Notes: generated by a model not told the origin, from the letters alone. DNA of 64,000 nt from Episyrphus balteatus (GCF_945859705.1 NC_079135.1:20896501-20960500), one strand, 5' to 3'. Shown: positions 47,951 through 60,520, counted from the stretch's first letter. Numbers and translations: made by a program.

Positions 47951-49421
47951 CCAGTTCCATATTGCTACTACTAGTGCTGAAGCACACACAATTCTCATAA
48001 AATTACCATATCGCACATTTTATGCGCAATTCATTTACTTTCGTTAACCATATACCGTACGTTCTGAACCGCACAACATGAGTAAATTTCACAGAATAAA
48101 TTGAAAATTACATGGACGCAAGGAGGATGAAAGAATTAATTTATTGTTCACTTGATAAAAATGTAAAAAAACTAAGTGTGGATTAATTACTTCATAATAG
48201 AAATTAAAAATATCAAATGAAATTCATTTACATACTGAATGAGAAGTATAACTTCAGTAGCGTGTACATGTGTACACACACTCTTTTTTTTTTACTTACC
48301 AAAATCTTTTGTGAATGGTAGCGACCCTTAAATTTTAATATTAAAATCGGAAAAAAAAAAATACTATATACTATGCTTATATGGTAGAACATAATGCAGA
48401 GGTGTCCCATTAAAAAATCGAAAAAAAGATTTTTTCGACCATATAAGAAACACCCTAGTAGGTACTGTATTACAAACGTTAACGAAAATGGAAGCCATTT
48501 TAAAAAAGGAACACACATTTTTTTGTGTCTAGATTTAGGTTTATCGCTAAACCTATAAAAAATAAGAAATCGGAATTTGCATTTTTTTGAAGGCACTTTG
48601 TGTTTTTAAATGTATGAATTATTGATAAAATTTTATCGGCAATAAGTTTCACTTCGCATAGAATTTGTGAAAAAAAAAATTAAAGAGATAATAATGTCAC
48701 CATTATTATATTTATGATGAATAATCACTTTGAGAAGTGTTTTCTTTCATTTTAAAGAAGTAAGATAGAAATCACTTAAAATAGTAAAAAAGAAAAAAAA
48801 GAAAGAAATATCATTATAATAAACTGAAATTTTAAATACAAAAAAAATTAAATTTCAATAAATTTTGTATTAGACTTAACACTTAAAAATGTAATACAGT
48901 CAAGTATTAAATTTAAATAAAATTTTGATGTTGCCTCATATGTACCTAATCCAAATTTACGTAGAATCTACGTAAAAAGCAGTGTGCTTATTTTAAATGG
49001 TTTACAAAAATTTTGTTTAAAATAAAAATCTTATAATGATTTATTTAAACGAGAGCGTCAAACAGAATTCGGAATTAACAGAATTAATTTAAATACCTGT
49101 GTACTCTTTCAGTTTTCTTGTACCCGGTTAATAGAGCAAAATAAATTCCATAAACAATATAAATTATTAAAAATTATATTAAGCCTTCCGGCTACTTGCA
49201 ACCCCATCCAAATTATATTTTTACTACTCGCCACCACACGCACACATCTTTAAATGACAAAACGGTTTTTTTTTCTGAATTTGTAAAGTGGCACCTCTCA
49301 TCAATAACCTCGTTAGTAAGTTATGTGTTGTGGTGTAGCAGACCGTAGTATGGAATTCTGATGTTTATCTGATGGAACCTTCAATACCCAATGGCGGGGA
49401 TAATGAAAATGTGGTGACAAT
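47951..49421. other. Intergenic, with a decayed repeat at 48.3 kb
   Basis: 48295-48460 contains 'GGTAGCGACCC', 'GAGGTGTCCCATTAAAA' and 'AAACACCCTAGTAGGT', distant relatives of the repeat at 24418-24672. The rest is A/T-rich without supported features. Confidence 0.5.
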
Positions 49422-50872
49422 CAGCGTTGCTCCAGAAAAATAAATATAAGGGGCGACTTTAGGGGCCATTTCAACATTTTAGGGGCCATTTCATTTTTCA
49501 TGTAAAAAAAATTTTTTTTAAGCACATACCAACCAAGTTTTAAACTAGGTATATTTTGTTTATTTAATTATTATTTCTAATAAGTTAAACACAAACTAAA
49601 GTTATACATAAGTAGGTACTATAATAGTCTATAGATACAAGTAAGCAGTGTTGCCGTTGGGAAACTCAAAACGGTCGCAAAATGGGGTCACCAGGAGTCA
49701 AACATCTTCCTTTCTCGTATCCTTTTTGCTTGTGAGTAATTTTGGCAATTCAATCGAGAAATTATCTCGATAATTTTCTTACAGACACAGTCTCATTCAC
49801 ATACATTTTTCCAGGCTTCCAAGAATTTTTAGACCGAAATATTTCAAGTCGAGAAAATTTTGGTTATAGACACAAGCGAATGTGAAAATTTTTGTGCCGG
49901 TTAACATCATGTTTGTTCCGTGTTTGTATATACATTTTTTTTATGAATCTACTGCGCAAATTTTTTTTGTAAGTGGCAGCACCGGCCTACTTGACCGTAA
50001 TAGTTGGTAATTTTAATGATGCATCACCAGGATCTATTTTGTATATCTTGTCTTCGAGATTGAGATAATATCTGACTGATTTTATAAAATTTTTTGATTT
50101 GAAAAAATGTAATGATTCATATCGATTATTGCAAAATGGCTGCATTTTGCCGAAATTTTTTTTCTACAGCAATTTTATATTCGATGGTAAAAACGTAAGA
50201 AGCTTATGTGTTTCTTCAGATTCATTTAAAATATGTATTATGCAATAAAAGAAAATTAAAAATAGCAAATTAAAGTAAGTCCAAACACGGGCATTTTAAA
50301 GAATTAAATATAGGAAGGCAAAGTTTTTCAAAACTAATAAAAGGAGGGTAATAGAAAAACTTAAGCCCTGGTCTTTGGATCAATACATCACCCAATGGCG
50401 AATTCCGCAATTTTGGAAAACGGTAATTGATCTATATCTCGCAGAGTATTGGTTTGACCGAATAAGTTATTTGATCCAAACTGTTTCTTCTATGTTAGAT
50501 ATAACTTTATAAATTCTCCAAATTTTTTTTATGAAGATCGAACAACTGGGGCTTCCGAACTACCGAACTAGGCCAGGAAAATTGGTTCTTAACAATCTAA
50601 TATATTTTATTTATTAAATGTTTTTTTTTTTTTTTTTTTTTTTTCCTTTCTCTTCAGTGAATGCATTCGCAAAATATTTTCACAATCGATATTTAGTCGA
50701 TAACTACTTAAAAAATCATCAAATTGTTAATACAACTAATTTATTTTGTAAAATTGCCTGTATTAACTAAAGAATTTCATTAAATGGGGCCATTTGCTGT
50801 TGGCCCGGGGCACGGGGCCAAAATATAAATTCTTGGGCCAAATGGCCCAATTGGGCACATTTGCACAACGCT
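49422..50872. mobile_element. hAT-type element with 8-bp TSD
   Basis: CAGCGTTGCTCC at the left and GCACAACGCT at the right are the ends. GTGACAAT flanks both sides (49414-49421 and 50873-50880). Just inside both ends are repeated GGGGCCATTT or GGGCCAAATGGCCC motifs. The 1451-bp interior shows no recognisable transposase and includes a 24-base T run at 50621-50644. Confidence 0.8.
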
Positions 50873-50880
50873 GTGACAAT

Positions 50881-52426
50881 TGACAATCGAAGATTGGTAG
50901 GTCTTTAACAAGTGGATATACAGATTTGTAATCAACCGTATGGCCATAAACGTCTATTCGTCGTCGTCAGTCGTGGATGCGTTGACGAAGAATTAAACAG
51001 CTTGAAATATGCCTCGTCATGGAAGACGTGGGTTTTCATCTTTTCAATGTATGATGAAGATGGTATGCGAACTCTCATAAGACAGACCTGACGAACGGTG
51101 GCTTATATAGTTTTGCTGTAGGTATTTTGTCTCTTTGGTCTTTGTGTTGATGTCAGCTCCAACGTCAAGATTTTATTCGATATGATGCTGGTTTATAAAT
51201 TCGATATTTTAATTAAAATTGATTAATGATGTGCAAAAGTCTCAAAACCGTTAAATAAAATATACAGAAGTTATTTTTAGAAGATTATTGGAGAGTTATG
51301 GTTTAGTAAAAGCGGAAGGAATCAGGAGTAGGTATCTGCTTTAAATTTATCAGATCATCGATGGAAACTTACAAAACAAAAGTCTTGATCTGAAAGAATG
51401 GATTCAAAAAGAGGAAACAAAGGTTTTGTATCGCTATACCTAATGTTTAATATTGCTGCTATCACTTGACATATTTTTAAAATCTCAGTATTTTTGTGGA
51501 CACATGGTCGTAAGTCTTTTTTAGTCAACTTTAGGCAATCTTAAAAAATTAATGACAGGAGTTTCCACTAGAAAGTAATTTTTGACTTCAACTCAAGTGT
51601 ATATGCATAAATCACTTTGAAAGAACCAAAAATCCACTCATAATTCTATATCCTAGACATAAAGGCGACTGGCCGTCAATATATACCCAAAGTGACCGCA
51701 TTGCGCATCTACATTTGAAAACAAAACACAAATTGGATATTCACCCCTGATCGGATCACTTGAACGAGAACAATGGGATCACAAAGTTGTATTGGAAATT
51801 TTCAAATTGCAAAACAATTGGATTACCATTTCAGGTCAATTGAGGATGAAAAATGCAGTGCACGTGTTAGTTTGGTCGTTTTGTTTCTTATTTTTTTTTT
51901 TTTTTTTTTTTTTATATTAACGATCACCATCAGGAGAGGCGGCTTCTTTTTATATCCTCATTGCCAATGGTCTTCCCTTCAATATCAAGGTTTATATTTA
52001 GGTATGGTTGAGCTCAATCGGAAGTGAAATTTAAAACATTTCAGCCAAAGTTGAGTTTGAAATAATTTTATGTTCATAATTGGGAATATGACGCTCTCGT
52101 ACAAGTCAGTGTCTCTTGGTTGATATTTGAGTATTTGCCCTTAGCCTCTTGTAGATTTTAAACATTCATAGGCTATTATGGCACGTTCTATTTTATTCTG
52201 TGACATGTCTTCAAATCAGAAACTTTTTCATTTTGTCTTGTGTATGTATAATATAATGTATATAGCCTTAACGTTGACGTTGAGTCGATTAACTTTAAAC
52301 TAAAGAGAATTTTTTTAATTAATTTGTATGGCCAAAAATAAAGGAAGCTAGCTCTTGTCTTAAAACTTTTAAAGCTTTTTAAAACATTTTCTATAGTGAA
52401 AAAAAAATACATAAAATCTGTTTTTA
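50881..52426. other. Intergenic, no gene recognised
   Basis: 50880-51180 is fairly complex, with a patch of ordinary base composition and no recognisable exon. A 23-base T run lies at 51891-51913 inside an 84-codon open frame that looks spurious. Confidence 0.5.
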
Positions 52427-52429
52427 TAA

Positions 52430-54293
52430 CACTGCACACAAGGTTTTGGATGAATAAACTATACAATACTTTTCCAAGGGTTTTTGGTGTGCTGAACTCG
52501 AATCCGGTTTCAGAAATATTCTATCAGCTCTAGTTTTTGAAATATTGCCATTAGAAAATGCAAAAACACGTTTTTTGGCTGATAGCTCTGGTCAACAAAA
52601 TTTGACTATTTTTATTATGAATAAACCAAACTATACTTTTGCAATAGTTTTCAGTGTGCTTAACTGGAATATGAAGCCAGAAATATTCTATCAATCTTAG
52701 TTCTTGAAATATTGCCGTTAGAATTTGCGAAAAAAAACGTGTTTTGTCTGTTTTTGAGGTTATGCTTTGATGTGGGATACCTTATTTCAACATAATTTTT
52801 AACGGGTTCTATAAGAACTGTTTTTTTTGAAGTGAAAACTTCTTTAGTATCGTAGTGATTTGAAACAAGATGAAACGAAAACGCGACACGACTTCAACTT
52901 GTTATAACTTTTTTGTTTTAATAGATAGATCAATGAAATTTGTACTATAGATAGGTACATAATTAAATAAATTATAATTGTACAAAATTTCAATAAATTT
53001 CATATTCAAAATTCGGAGATAATGGTAAAAAGATGTTCTTTTCCAACACACGTTATATCTTTTGATCTAGTGCACATACAAATTTGATTTAACTTTAATA
53101 CGCATGCTGATAACCTAACCTTTTATTTGATATATCACACATAACGATACGTGCTCTACAAGTTACACAATCTTAAATTGAAAAAAAAATTAAAAATACC
53201 TCAAAACACCTGTGGAGATCTGTTGACCAGCTACCAGTGTAGGAAGTACCGTAAACTCAGTCTGGAAATTCGACATGGTTAAAAAAATTCTAAGTTCTCT
53301 TGTAGACATCTTTGAAATAAGATTTATGCATCATTATACAAGGTGAAACAATAAGCTTTCACATGGTATAAAATTTTTTATAGGTTGTCAAAAAAAAAAA
53401 TTGATTTAATAGCATGAGAACATAAAAATAAATGTTTTTTTTGCTTTTTGGATGAAATTTCATCGAGTTTAAAAAATTCTAGCTCTTTTTGTAGATGTCT
53501 CATAGACTTGATCGATATATATATTTTTACCTAAGACAATAAGCTTTATAGGTTGTTAGGTAAAAAATGCATTTAATAGCGTGAGAAAATAAAAATACAT
53601 GTTTTTTCGCTTTTTTTTGATTGAAATTGATCGAGTTCAAAAAATTCTAGCTCTTTTTGTAGATGTCTCATTGACCTGATCGATATATATATTTTGAGCT
53701 AAGACAACAAGCTTTCAGATGATATAAAATTTATATAGGTTGTCATATAAAAAACATGGATTTGAAGGTGATAGAATAAAAATAAGTAGATTTTTTCTAT
53801 TTTATTTTTTTTTTGCAAGAAAAATGATTTTTAAGGTTTCACTTCTACCACGTGTTAATTGCACACATGATTTTTTTTTTTTCTTTGAAAATCTGTTTAA
53901 ATCTTTCCGATATCTGTTTTATTATCCGAGATATCTTAAGTTTAAGTACGTGTGTTTTGGCTTATTTTATCAATATTGTTATTTCAAACTGCACTAACTT
54001 CAAATTAAAATATCTCGGAATATAAAAAAGGTATCGCAAAGATTTAAACAGATTTTTAAGGAAGAAAAGCAATTCTTATACAAACCTTCAAAAAGAGTGT
54101 TGAAAAAAACTTCCACACATTGCAGCATAACTTCAGAAACAGGTGTTTTTGCATTTTTTAGCGGTAATATTTTAAAAACGGGAGCTAATAGAATATTTCT
54201 GAATTCAGATTCGATCTCAGCACATCAAAAACCTTTGGAAAAGTATTGTTTGGTTTATTCATCATACAAAAACTTTAATTTTGCCGTGCAGTG
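52430..54293. mobile_element. 1.86-kb element with long TIRs and TAA duplication
   Basis: The left end CACTGCACACAAGG and right end CTTTAATTTTGCCGTGCAGTG are inverted, and TAA flanks both sides (52427-52429 and 54294-54296), as in PIF/Harbinger insertions. The TIRs extend about 170 bp: TGAATAAAC, ATACTTTTCCAAGGGTTTTT and GTGTGCTGAACTCGAATC all recur inverted at 54100-54280. A second degenerate copy of the left arm lies at 52615-52740. The centre (52807-53880) also exists on its own, inverted, at 26912-27786. Confidence 0.75.
52807..53880 (-). repeat. Central repeat, copy 2
   Basis: Reverse complement of 26912-27786. Around 53490-53760 it holds two tandem ~170-bp units beginning AAAAAATTCTAGCTCTTTTT and TGTAGATGTCTCAT, so the copy number of this internal unit differs between family members. 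Confidence 0.8.
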
Positions 54294-54339
54294 TAATTAA
54301 TGAAACACCGTTTGTAATGATTTGAATCACAAAACAAAG

Positions 54340-54996
54340 AATGCCATCTGATTTCTTGTATGAAAAGGGTTGTTAGAAAAAAAAGTTTGGAATTCGTTAG
54401 AGCCGTTTTTTTTAAATAATTTGTTATGTATGTATGTGTATGTGTACCTACAAATTTTCTAACATAAAAAAATGATATCCCATATTGAAAAAAAAAATTA
54501 ATTATAAAAAAAAAGTTTTTAAAAAATTGATTAAAAAAAAATTGTTTGAAATATTTTTTAAAAATCAAAAATGTTTTTTTTTTCTAATTTTAAAGTACCG
54601 TTAGTAACTGTACAAAAAATCTTTTTTTTATTTCAAAAGTTGTCTTTTAATCAAGATAGTTAGAGCCATTTTTGAAAAAAAAAAAAAAATAACATTCCTA
54701 CTTCGGTTATATGACAGGTACCGTTAGTTTTGGTCCTAAAAAAATTCAATTTATTTGTCCTCTACGGAATCACCCAAAACTGTTTATTACCAAGTTTGAG
54801 GAAAATCGCTTCAGTAGCTTAGGCTGTAGCTTGAGGTATATACAGACAAACAGACAGACAGACAGACAGAATTGCCGGACCCACTTTTTTGGCATTCTCC
54901 ATCATCGTTATGTCATGTAAAATTGTTATCTCGACTTCGATTTATTTTCCGAATCCTAAACTTGCTTATAGTACCTTTATCGCATCGCAAGTAAAA
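54340..54996 (-). mobile_element. Helentron/mini-me-like element, copy 3, truncated
   Basis: On the minus strand it starts at TTTTTACTTGCGATGCG (54981-54996), followed by the core 'AAGTGGGTCCGGCAATTCTG', a short (GTCT)n tract and two 'AACGGTAC'-like blocks. The 3' hairpin is missing, so the copy is truncated close to the right end of the 52430-54293 element. Confidence 0.7.
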
Positions 54997-55445
54997 ATTT
55001 TTTTTCTTAGAAAAAAAAAATGGCTTCTTGTCTTTCGACTTTTTCGGTGGGTACCTATGTCTACTAACCAGTTGCATCGTCGCCGCGCCATTATCGAAAA
55101 TACATATGTCCATAATTATTTCTTGTCTATTTTTAATTTAAAATAAACATAAAATAATAATAGTTAACAAAAATTGATTAAAAAATTAAGAGGAGGATTT
55201 TAAAAGTACATAATTTCAATAAATTATAGAGCGTTAAAAAAAATACAAGCTTTTTAACATTTTTTTTTAATTTTGTACAGAATTTTTGAAAATCATCCTC
55301 TCATATTTAAGTAATTAATCTCAAGTTTTTTAATATTTTTTTTTTTTTGACAAATTAAAAGATTTAAAAATGTTAAAAAAAATTTGAATGTTAAATATTT
55401 TCGAGAAATAATTAAAAATGTATTAATTTTTCAAATGAATTCTAA

Positions 55446-56217
55446 ATAAAATGCACGACTGGGGTCGCACGTACTTGCTCTTATGATAAAAGTAACTTTT
55501 ATGTCAAAGCTTCTTAGGAAAAATATTTTCAATAAGTTATAATTTGATTTTTTGAATAGTTTCATAAGAAATGCAGAAATATGTATTTTTTTTTTAATTT
55601 CTTACGCCATATTTCCGTTACACATATTTTTTTTGAGAAAAACTAAAAACGCAGTTATGTTAGATTTACGTACATCATAATGTGTATTAAATTTAATCAA
55701 AATCGTTAGAGTAATTTTCGAGAAAATTGTAATAACTCATTAATGGTGTACGGGAAGAGCCGACATCCGCGATATAAAAAAAAGTTAATGTCATATTTTC
55801 TCTATCCGCATTTTTTGAGAAAAACTAAAAACGCAGTTATGTTAGAACTACGTACAGAATTACGTGTGTTAAATTTAATCAAAATCGTTAGAGCCGTTTT
55901 CGAGAAAATTGCAATACCTCGAACACGTTGTATGGGAGGTACATGTTCTAAGCGAGATATTAAAAAACAAAAAAAAACAAACCTTGGAAATTACGAAAAA
56001 ATCATCTGTACCAAAATTCAAGAAAATCCGTCCACCCTTTTAAGCTCAAGCTTAATGTACAGCTTTTTTTGACGACGCACAGACGCACAGACCGACGGAC
56101 GTCATGACGAAAACCACTTTTTCGGACTTCTCCATCATCGTAATGTTAGTTTTGATTAAAACCTCAAATTTTTTTTTTGACACGAAACCAATACTTGCCC
56201 TATTGAGCAAGTAAAAA
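55446..56217 (-). mobile_element. Helentron/mini-me-like element, variant subfamily
   Basis: On the minus strand it opens TTTTTTACTTGCTCAATAGG, giving a 5' hairpin of ACTTGC and GCAAGT. It then has 'GATGATGGAGAAGTCCGAAA', GACGTCCGTCGGTCTGTGCG in place of the plain GTCT repeat, two similar ~115-bp blocks containing 'AACTGCGTTTTTAGTTTT', and the shared terminal hairpin (55453-55470). The ends equal those of copies 1-3 but the interior differs, so it is a second subfamily using the same termini. Confidence 0.7.
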
Positions 56218-57848
56218 ATTGAAAAAGAATATTTTGTATGGCTCCAAATTAGTTGTCAGTTAAAGGTATATGCATTTTGAATAATACATATTTAATATGA
56301 CAATTAAACAATAAACAGTTGGGAAAGTACTTAAAAGTTTAATTACATTATAGGGTTCTTATAGTAACCGCTTATGGCTTATGTTAAAAAAAAAAAAAAA
56401 AACAGAGTAAGCGGAATATTTTTGTTTAAATACATGCTGGCAGAATTTTAAAAAGCAGAGTTTATAAAAAAAAAAGAATTTTCTTAAAAAAAACAGAATT
56501 TTGAAAACCATAACTTTGAAGTCAAAATTTTGATGCGTTCTCATTTCAAACGGTGAGGAGAGTAGGAGAACAATTTTTCTTGAAGGATAAAAAGTTTTGC
56601 AGAATAGAAAAGCCCTTATTTTAAATTTGATTATTTACATTTTTATTTCAATTTTAAACTTTATCTCATTCGATTGGATTCAAAAACCAATGCTGTTATG
56701 ATATATCCAAGCCAATATTTTTAAAATGTCATGGATTTTGAATTCTTTCTAAGTTTGTATTATTAAAACCTTGTTTACTAATTTTCGCTGCTGCAAGTAT
56801 TGGACTTTGCCAAAAATTTGTTTGAAGAAATTACGATTCAAAAACGCTTATTTTATTTATGTAAGCTTCCGACCTGGCATTTTAAAAGAGTCTCGAAAAA
56901 GTAACTTTTTTGACTGATATTAAAACCGAAACGCAGAAACACAGAGTATTAAATATAAATTATGGAGAAAAATTTACGAAACACGGCCGTTAAAGCGTGG
57001 AAAGGCTGAGAAATGTAATAATTTACCAATACATCCAAATTTTATGAACATATAAGGTATTGTATCTGGATAATCTTCAGAAGTCCTGAAAAAAACTTTT
57101 GGAGCATCAGCTTGTTGCTAAAACATTTAACTACTTTTTCTGTATCAACTTTTACATTAATCCAAATCGCCACAAGGATTTTCTTGTTTGAAAACAGTTT
57201 TAAGAAAGAGTATTTCAAAGGTGAATTTAAAATATTTTTAGTAACTTTCATAACAATAATATGAATGAAATTCAAAACTTATTTAAAATCTTGATAAATT
57301 AATAACCATATTGATGTCTTATCAATTTCGTTAGTAATTTTCGAGTACCACTAAGAGAAAATGACAACCTTAAGAAAAGAACAAAAAAATGTTATAAGAA
57401 AATAATACACAAGCAAATTTAATTTTTCAGTAAAACGTTCGTTTTTTTCTATTTTTCTTTCTCTTAAATTAAATTTCGTTTACAGTTATTATTATTATTT
57501 TAATTTATTTTAATTTTACATAGTGCCGGGTCTATACATTAAATATATTTAAATACATCACAAAATGCGTTTCATTTTTATAAATCTATAGACATACCAA
57601 TAGTCAAAGAACGCGTTATAATACTATTATTTTTTTTTTTTTGTTCTAATTATTCGCAAAGTTTTTTTTATTTTTTTATATTATATATCTCTTTCATCCA
57701 ATATATTGCCTTTTTCGAATAAAATAAAAAAAATTTATTAAAAATTATAAAAATAAAAATTTAATTTATCATTTACAACATAACTTAACTTCTCATTTTT
57801 ATTTATTTACAAACTTATTTATATCAATAAAAAAAATATGTAAAAACA
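56218..57848. other. Intergenic and croc 3' flank
   Basis: Very A/T-rich. From about 57400 to 57907 it is probably 3' UTR and downstream sequence of croc, with several AATAAA hexamers on the minus strand (for example 57849-57854), so the true cleavage site cannot be chosen. Confidence 0.45.
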
Positions 57849-57907
57849 TTTATTTTTTGTACACAAATTAAAAAAAAAATAAATTTAACCTACAAGATCG
57901 TCATCAT

Positions 57908-59287
57908 CTAGACGCCATATTTGATCCCATAATCTTGATAATGGGGTCGATAATGTGTCAAATTGCTAAGGTTACTCAAATTACTCAGATTACCCGCATG
58001 CAAATGATGATGGTGATGATTTAACGCCGCCGCATGATGATGCGAATGATGGCCGCCAATAGTGACCGCTGCTGGGGGACTAGCTGACTGAATGCTGCCA
58101 TTTGGACTGCCCGTATCCACTTGGCAGGATTGATTATGTTCAAAGACCATATCACGAAAGCCGACGGAGGTGGTTATTGTGGGACTTGTGGTCGCAGCAA
58201 TTACCGCCGCTACCGAAGACGCATGGTTATTGCTAGCTGATGAAATGGGATTTGTATTGGTGTTGTTATTGTTGTTGCTGCTGCTATTATTGTTGTTGTT
58301 GTTTGTGTGATTTAGGACGGATTCAGGTGGCGTTTCGGGCGTATACCAGCCGCCATGCGGATGATGATGATGTGGATTACTGTGATGTGGATGGTGATGG
58401 TGTGGGTGACGGAGTTGACCACCGGCAACTGCGGCCGTCGCGGCAAGGTTCTCTTCATTCAGGTGGTACGGATAGGTGGTGTGGTGGATTCTTGGATTGT
58501 AGACATTCATCAGTGAGTCAACACTGAAACCGTGTTCCATGGAGGTTCCCAGATTGAGATTCATTTGCTGGGCGAGACTATCATGGCAGGAACTTAGCAT
58601 TGCTGCTGTGCCTACAGAAAGGTGACCGTCCTTCGATAAACATCCAGTAGCCATGTCCATTAGCGGTTCTTTCTTGAATTGGGCGTGCTTCATGTCAAGA
58701 ATTCCATTTGGCATAAGTTTCAAAGGTTTAATGTCAGCTAGTTTCTCATTCATCATAGCTTGGCGTTTCATTGCTTCCTCCTTCTCCCGGAGGACATCCT
58801 TCTTCTTGAAGCGACGTCTACGTCGAAGGAATGATCCGTTATCAAACATGTTATAAGAGTCCGGGTCTAATGTCCAGTAGCTTCCTTTACCCGGCTTTTT
58901 GTCATCCCTCGCAACTTTAACAAAACACTCATTTAGACTCAAGTTGTGCCGGATAGAGTTCTGCCATCCTTGTTTGTTGTCCCGGTAATACGGGAACCGT
59001 TCCATAATGTATTGATAGATCCCGTTTAGAGTGACTTTTTTGTCAGCAGAATTCTGAATTGCCATAGCTATTAAAGCGATATAAGAATATGGTGGTTTGA
59101 CAATTTCCTTGTTTTGATGAGGTCCACCGAGCGAATATGCCGACGCTGGATAAGAGTAACGGGAATATTGGTCATAAGCGTAATGGGCAGCAGCGGCAGG
59201 GGTCATACCTGGACCGGCTGAAGGGTAGCCTGCTGTTTGGGCATAATGCCGCGAAAAAGAGTTCTGATCGGTGAAAAGGGTATGCAT
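57908..59287 (-). CDS. croc: Forkhead box C transcription factor, crocodile orthologue
   Basis: Single open frame of 459 codons without introns, as in Drosophila croc. The N terminus MHTLFTDQNSFSRHYAQTA is the dipteran croc signature. The forkhead winged-helix DNA-binding domain spans about residues 64-158, with KPPYSYIALIAMAIQ at its start, recognition helix NSIRHNLSLNECF (110-122) and the basic wing RRRRRFKKKD. FSVDSLM (254-260) fits the eh1-type Groucho-binding motif known in FoxC proteins. The C-terminal half is low-complexity: His-rich tracts (294-310, 413-429), Asn/Ser runs (329-346) and NLS repeats (433-442). It ends HYQDYGIKYGV. The product is a nuclear regulator; Drosophila croc patterns the head and foregut region. 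It is somewhat shorter than the roughly 500-residue Drosophila protein, mainly in the low-complexity parts. The start fits: AAAATG context and the family N terminus. Open frames on the opposite strand (58240-58527, 58653-58856) are shadows. Confidence 0.98.
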   Translation of the reverse strand: MHTLFTDQNSFSRHYAQTAGYPSAGPGMTPAAAAHYAYDQYSRYSYPASAYSLGGPHQNKEIVKPPYSYIALIAMAIQNSADKKVTLNGIYQYIMERFPYYRDNKQGWQNSIRHNLSLNECFVKVARDDKKPGKGSYWTLDPDSYNMFDNGSFLRRRRRFKKKDVLREKEEAMKRQAMMNEKLADIKPLKLMPNGILDMKHAQFKKEPLMDMATGCLSKDGHLSVGTAAMLSSCHDSLAQQMNLNLGTSMEHGFSVDSLMNVYNPRIHHTTYPYHLNEENLAATAAVAGGQLRHPHHHHPHHSNPHHHHPHGGWYTPETPPESVLNHTNNNNNNSSSNNNNNTNTNPISSASNNHASSVAAVIAATTSPTITTSVGFRDMVFEHNQSCQVDTGSPNGSIQSASPPAAVTIGGHHSHHHAAALNHHHHHLHAGNLSNLSNLSNLTHYRPHYQDYGIKYGV

Positions 59288-60520
59288 TTTAATCGTTTTT
59301 TAGGCCTTTTGTACTAAAAAATGTACTAAATTTGTACTAAAAAGCTATTTCACTACACAATTCACAGATTTTTGTGGAAATTATCACACAAAATTCTATT
59401 TCACTTTATTGGAAAGCTTTAAAATTTCATAATCATGCTCGAAATATTGAAAAAAAACTAACTGTAAATCCTTTTTGAAAAAAAAAATAGAGATGAATGA
59501 CACAGGTGCTAAAATAACTTCTGGCGGCAAAATATAAGATATAGGTTGGGTCTGTGTTATTTTTTTAAATATTTATTTTTTACACCTCGTTTAGAATGAT
59601 AATATTATTTTATTTTTCCAACGGTAATCGAGCTCTAGACAACAACACATACAAAATACACGCACGAGATATGATTTTTTGGATGGATACACTTCCATCC
59701 GCTTCGGACAGTCACACGTCTGATACTGAATCTGTATCTGAAATAACATTCACCTCGACACGATCCCACAAAAATCACTTCAGACTTGTTTTCATTTCCT
59801 CCTCCTCCTCTTGCGCGGATAATGGGGGATGCAGGCAGAGGCAATTTCATCTCTCAGATATACATGAATGAAATGTACAGATACGTGTTAGGTACAGATA
59901 GAAAATTTTCGTCTTCGGATGGTTTACGGATGATGATGGGCCATACTATGGCAGCCAGTCAGGCAGTTTTTGTTATTTCTGTGGGTTTTTTTTTGTTTTT
60001 ATTGTTGTTTGTGATTGTGTTGGTTGGACACACACATACACATTGAAATCCTCCATTATTAATTGTATGTATGTGAGTTGTGCTTACAAAAAAAGACCCC
60101 TGCTCTAGAATCGTATTTCGATTGTATGAGTGTAAATTCGGAGCGATGTGCTGAATACCCGCCTTCTTGGACGGAGTTGGTTAAAATTTGTAAGCACACA
60201 TACATTTTGATAGTAGATGTGTGTATCTAATGAATGAAACAAGGTGCAGGGTAAATATACACATTGTTATGGATAAATATTATCCTGGAAAATTGAACGC
60301 ATTTTCTTTTGACGTCGTAGTCAATTGTCGTCCAAGTTCTTATACCTATTATGGAGAGAATGTCCTTGCATTTTACACACGCACATGGGGGTGGTTTGAA
60401 GTGTGTTTTCATTGGAAGGCATTAGCCATTCAAATTATAAACGAGATGTGTGTAAGAGTTGAAAGGACCTTGATGTTGATGTGAGAGAGAGAGATGGCAT
60501 TTGCACTTAATCCTTTTGCC
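59288..60520 (-). promoter_or_regulatory. croc 5' flank, candidate promoter and enhancer
   Basis: Immediately upstream of the croc ATG, GTACTAAA occurs three times on the plus strand (59311-59318, 59323-59330, 59334-59341) at 11-12-base spacing. From about 59600 to 60520 the DNA is repeat-poor and of balanced composition, unlike most of the window, with a CA/TG run at 60029-60042. Short open frames on both strands overlap and look accidental. Developmental regulators usually have dense upstream control DNA, so this is the best candidate region for croc control. No TATA box could be assigned with confidence. Confidence 0.45.

Noticed and set aside
58240..58856. Plus-strand open frames within croc
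   Set aside because: Antisense shadows of the His/Asn-rich tracts and of the forkhead region.
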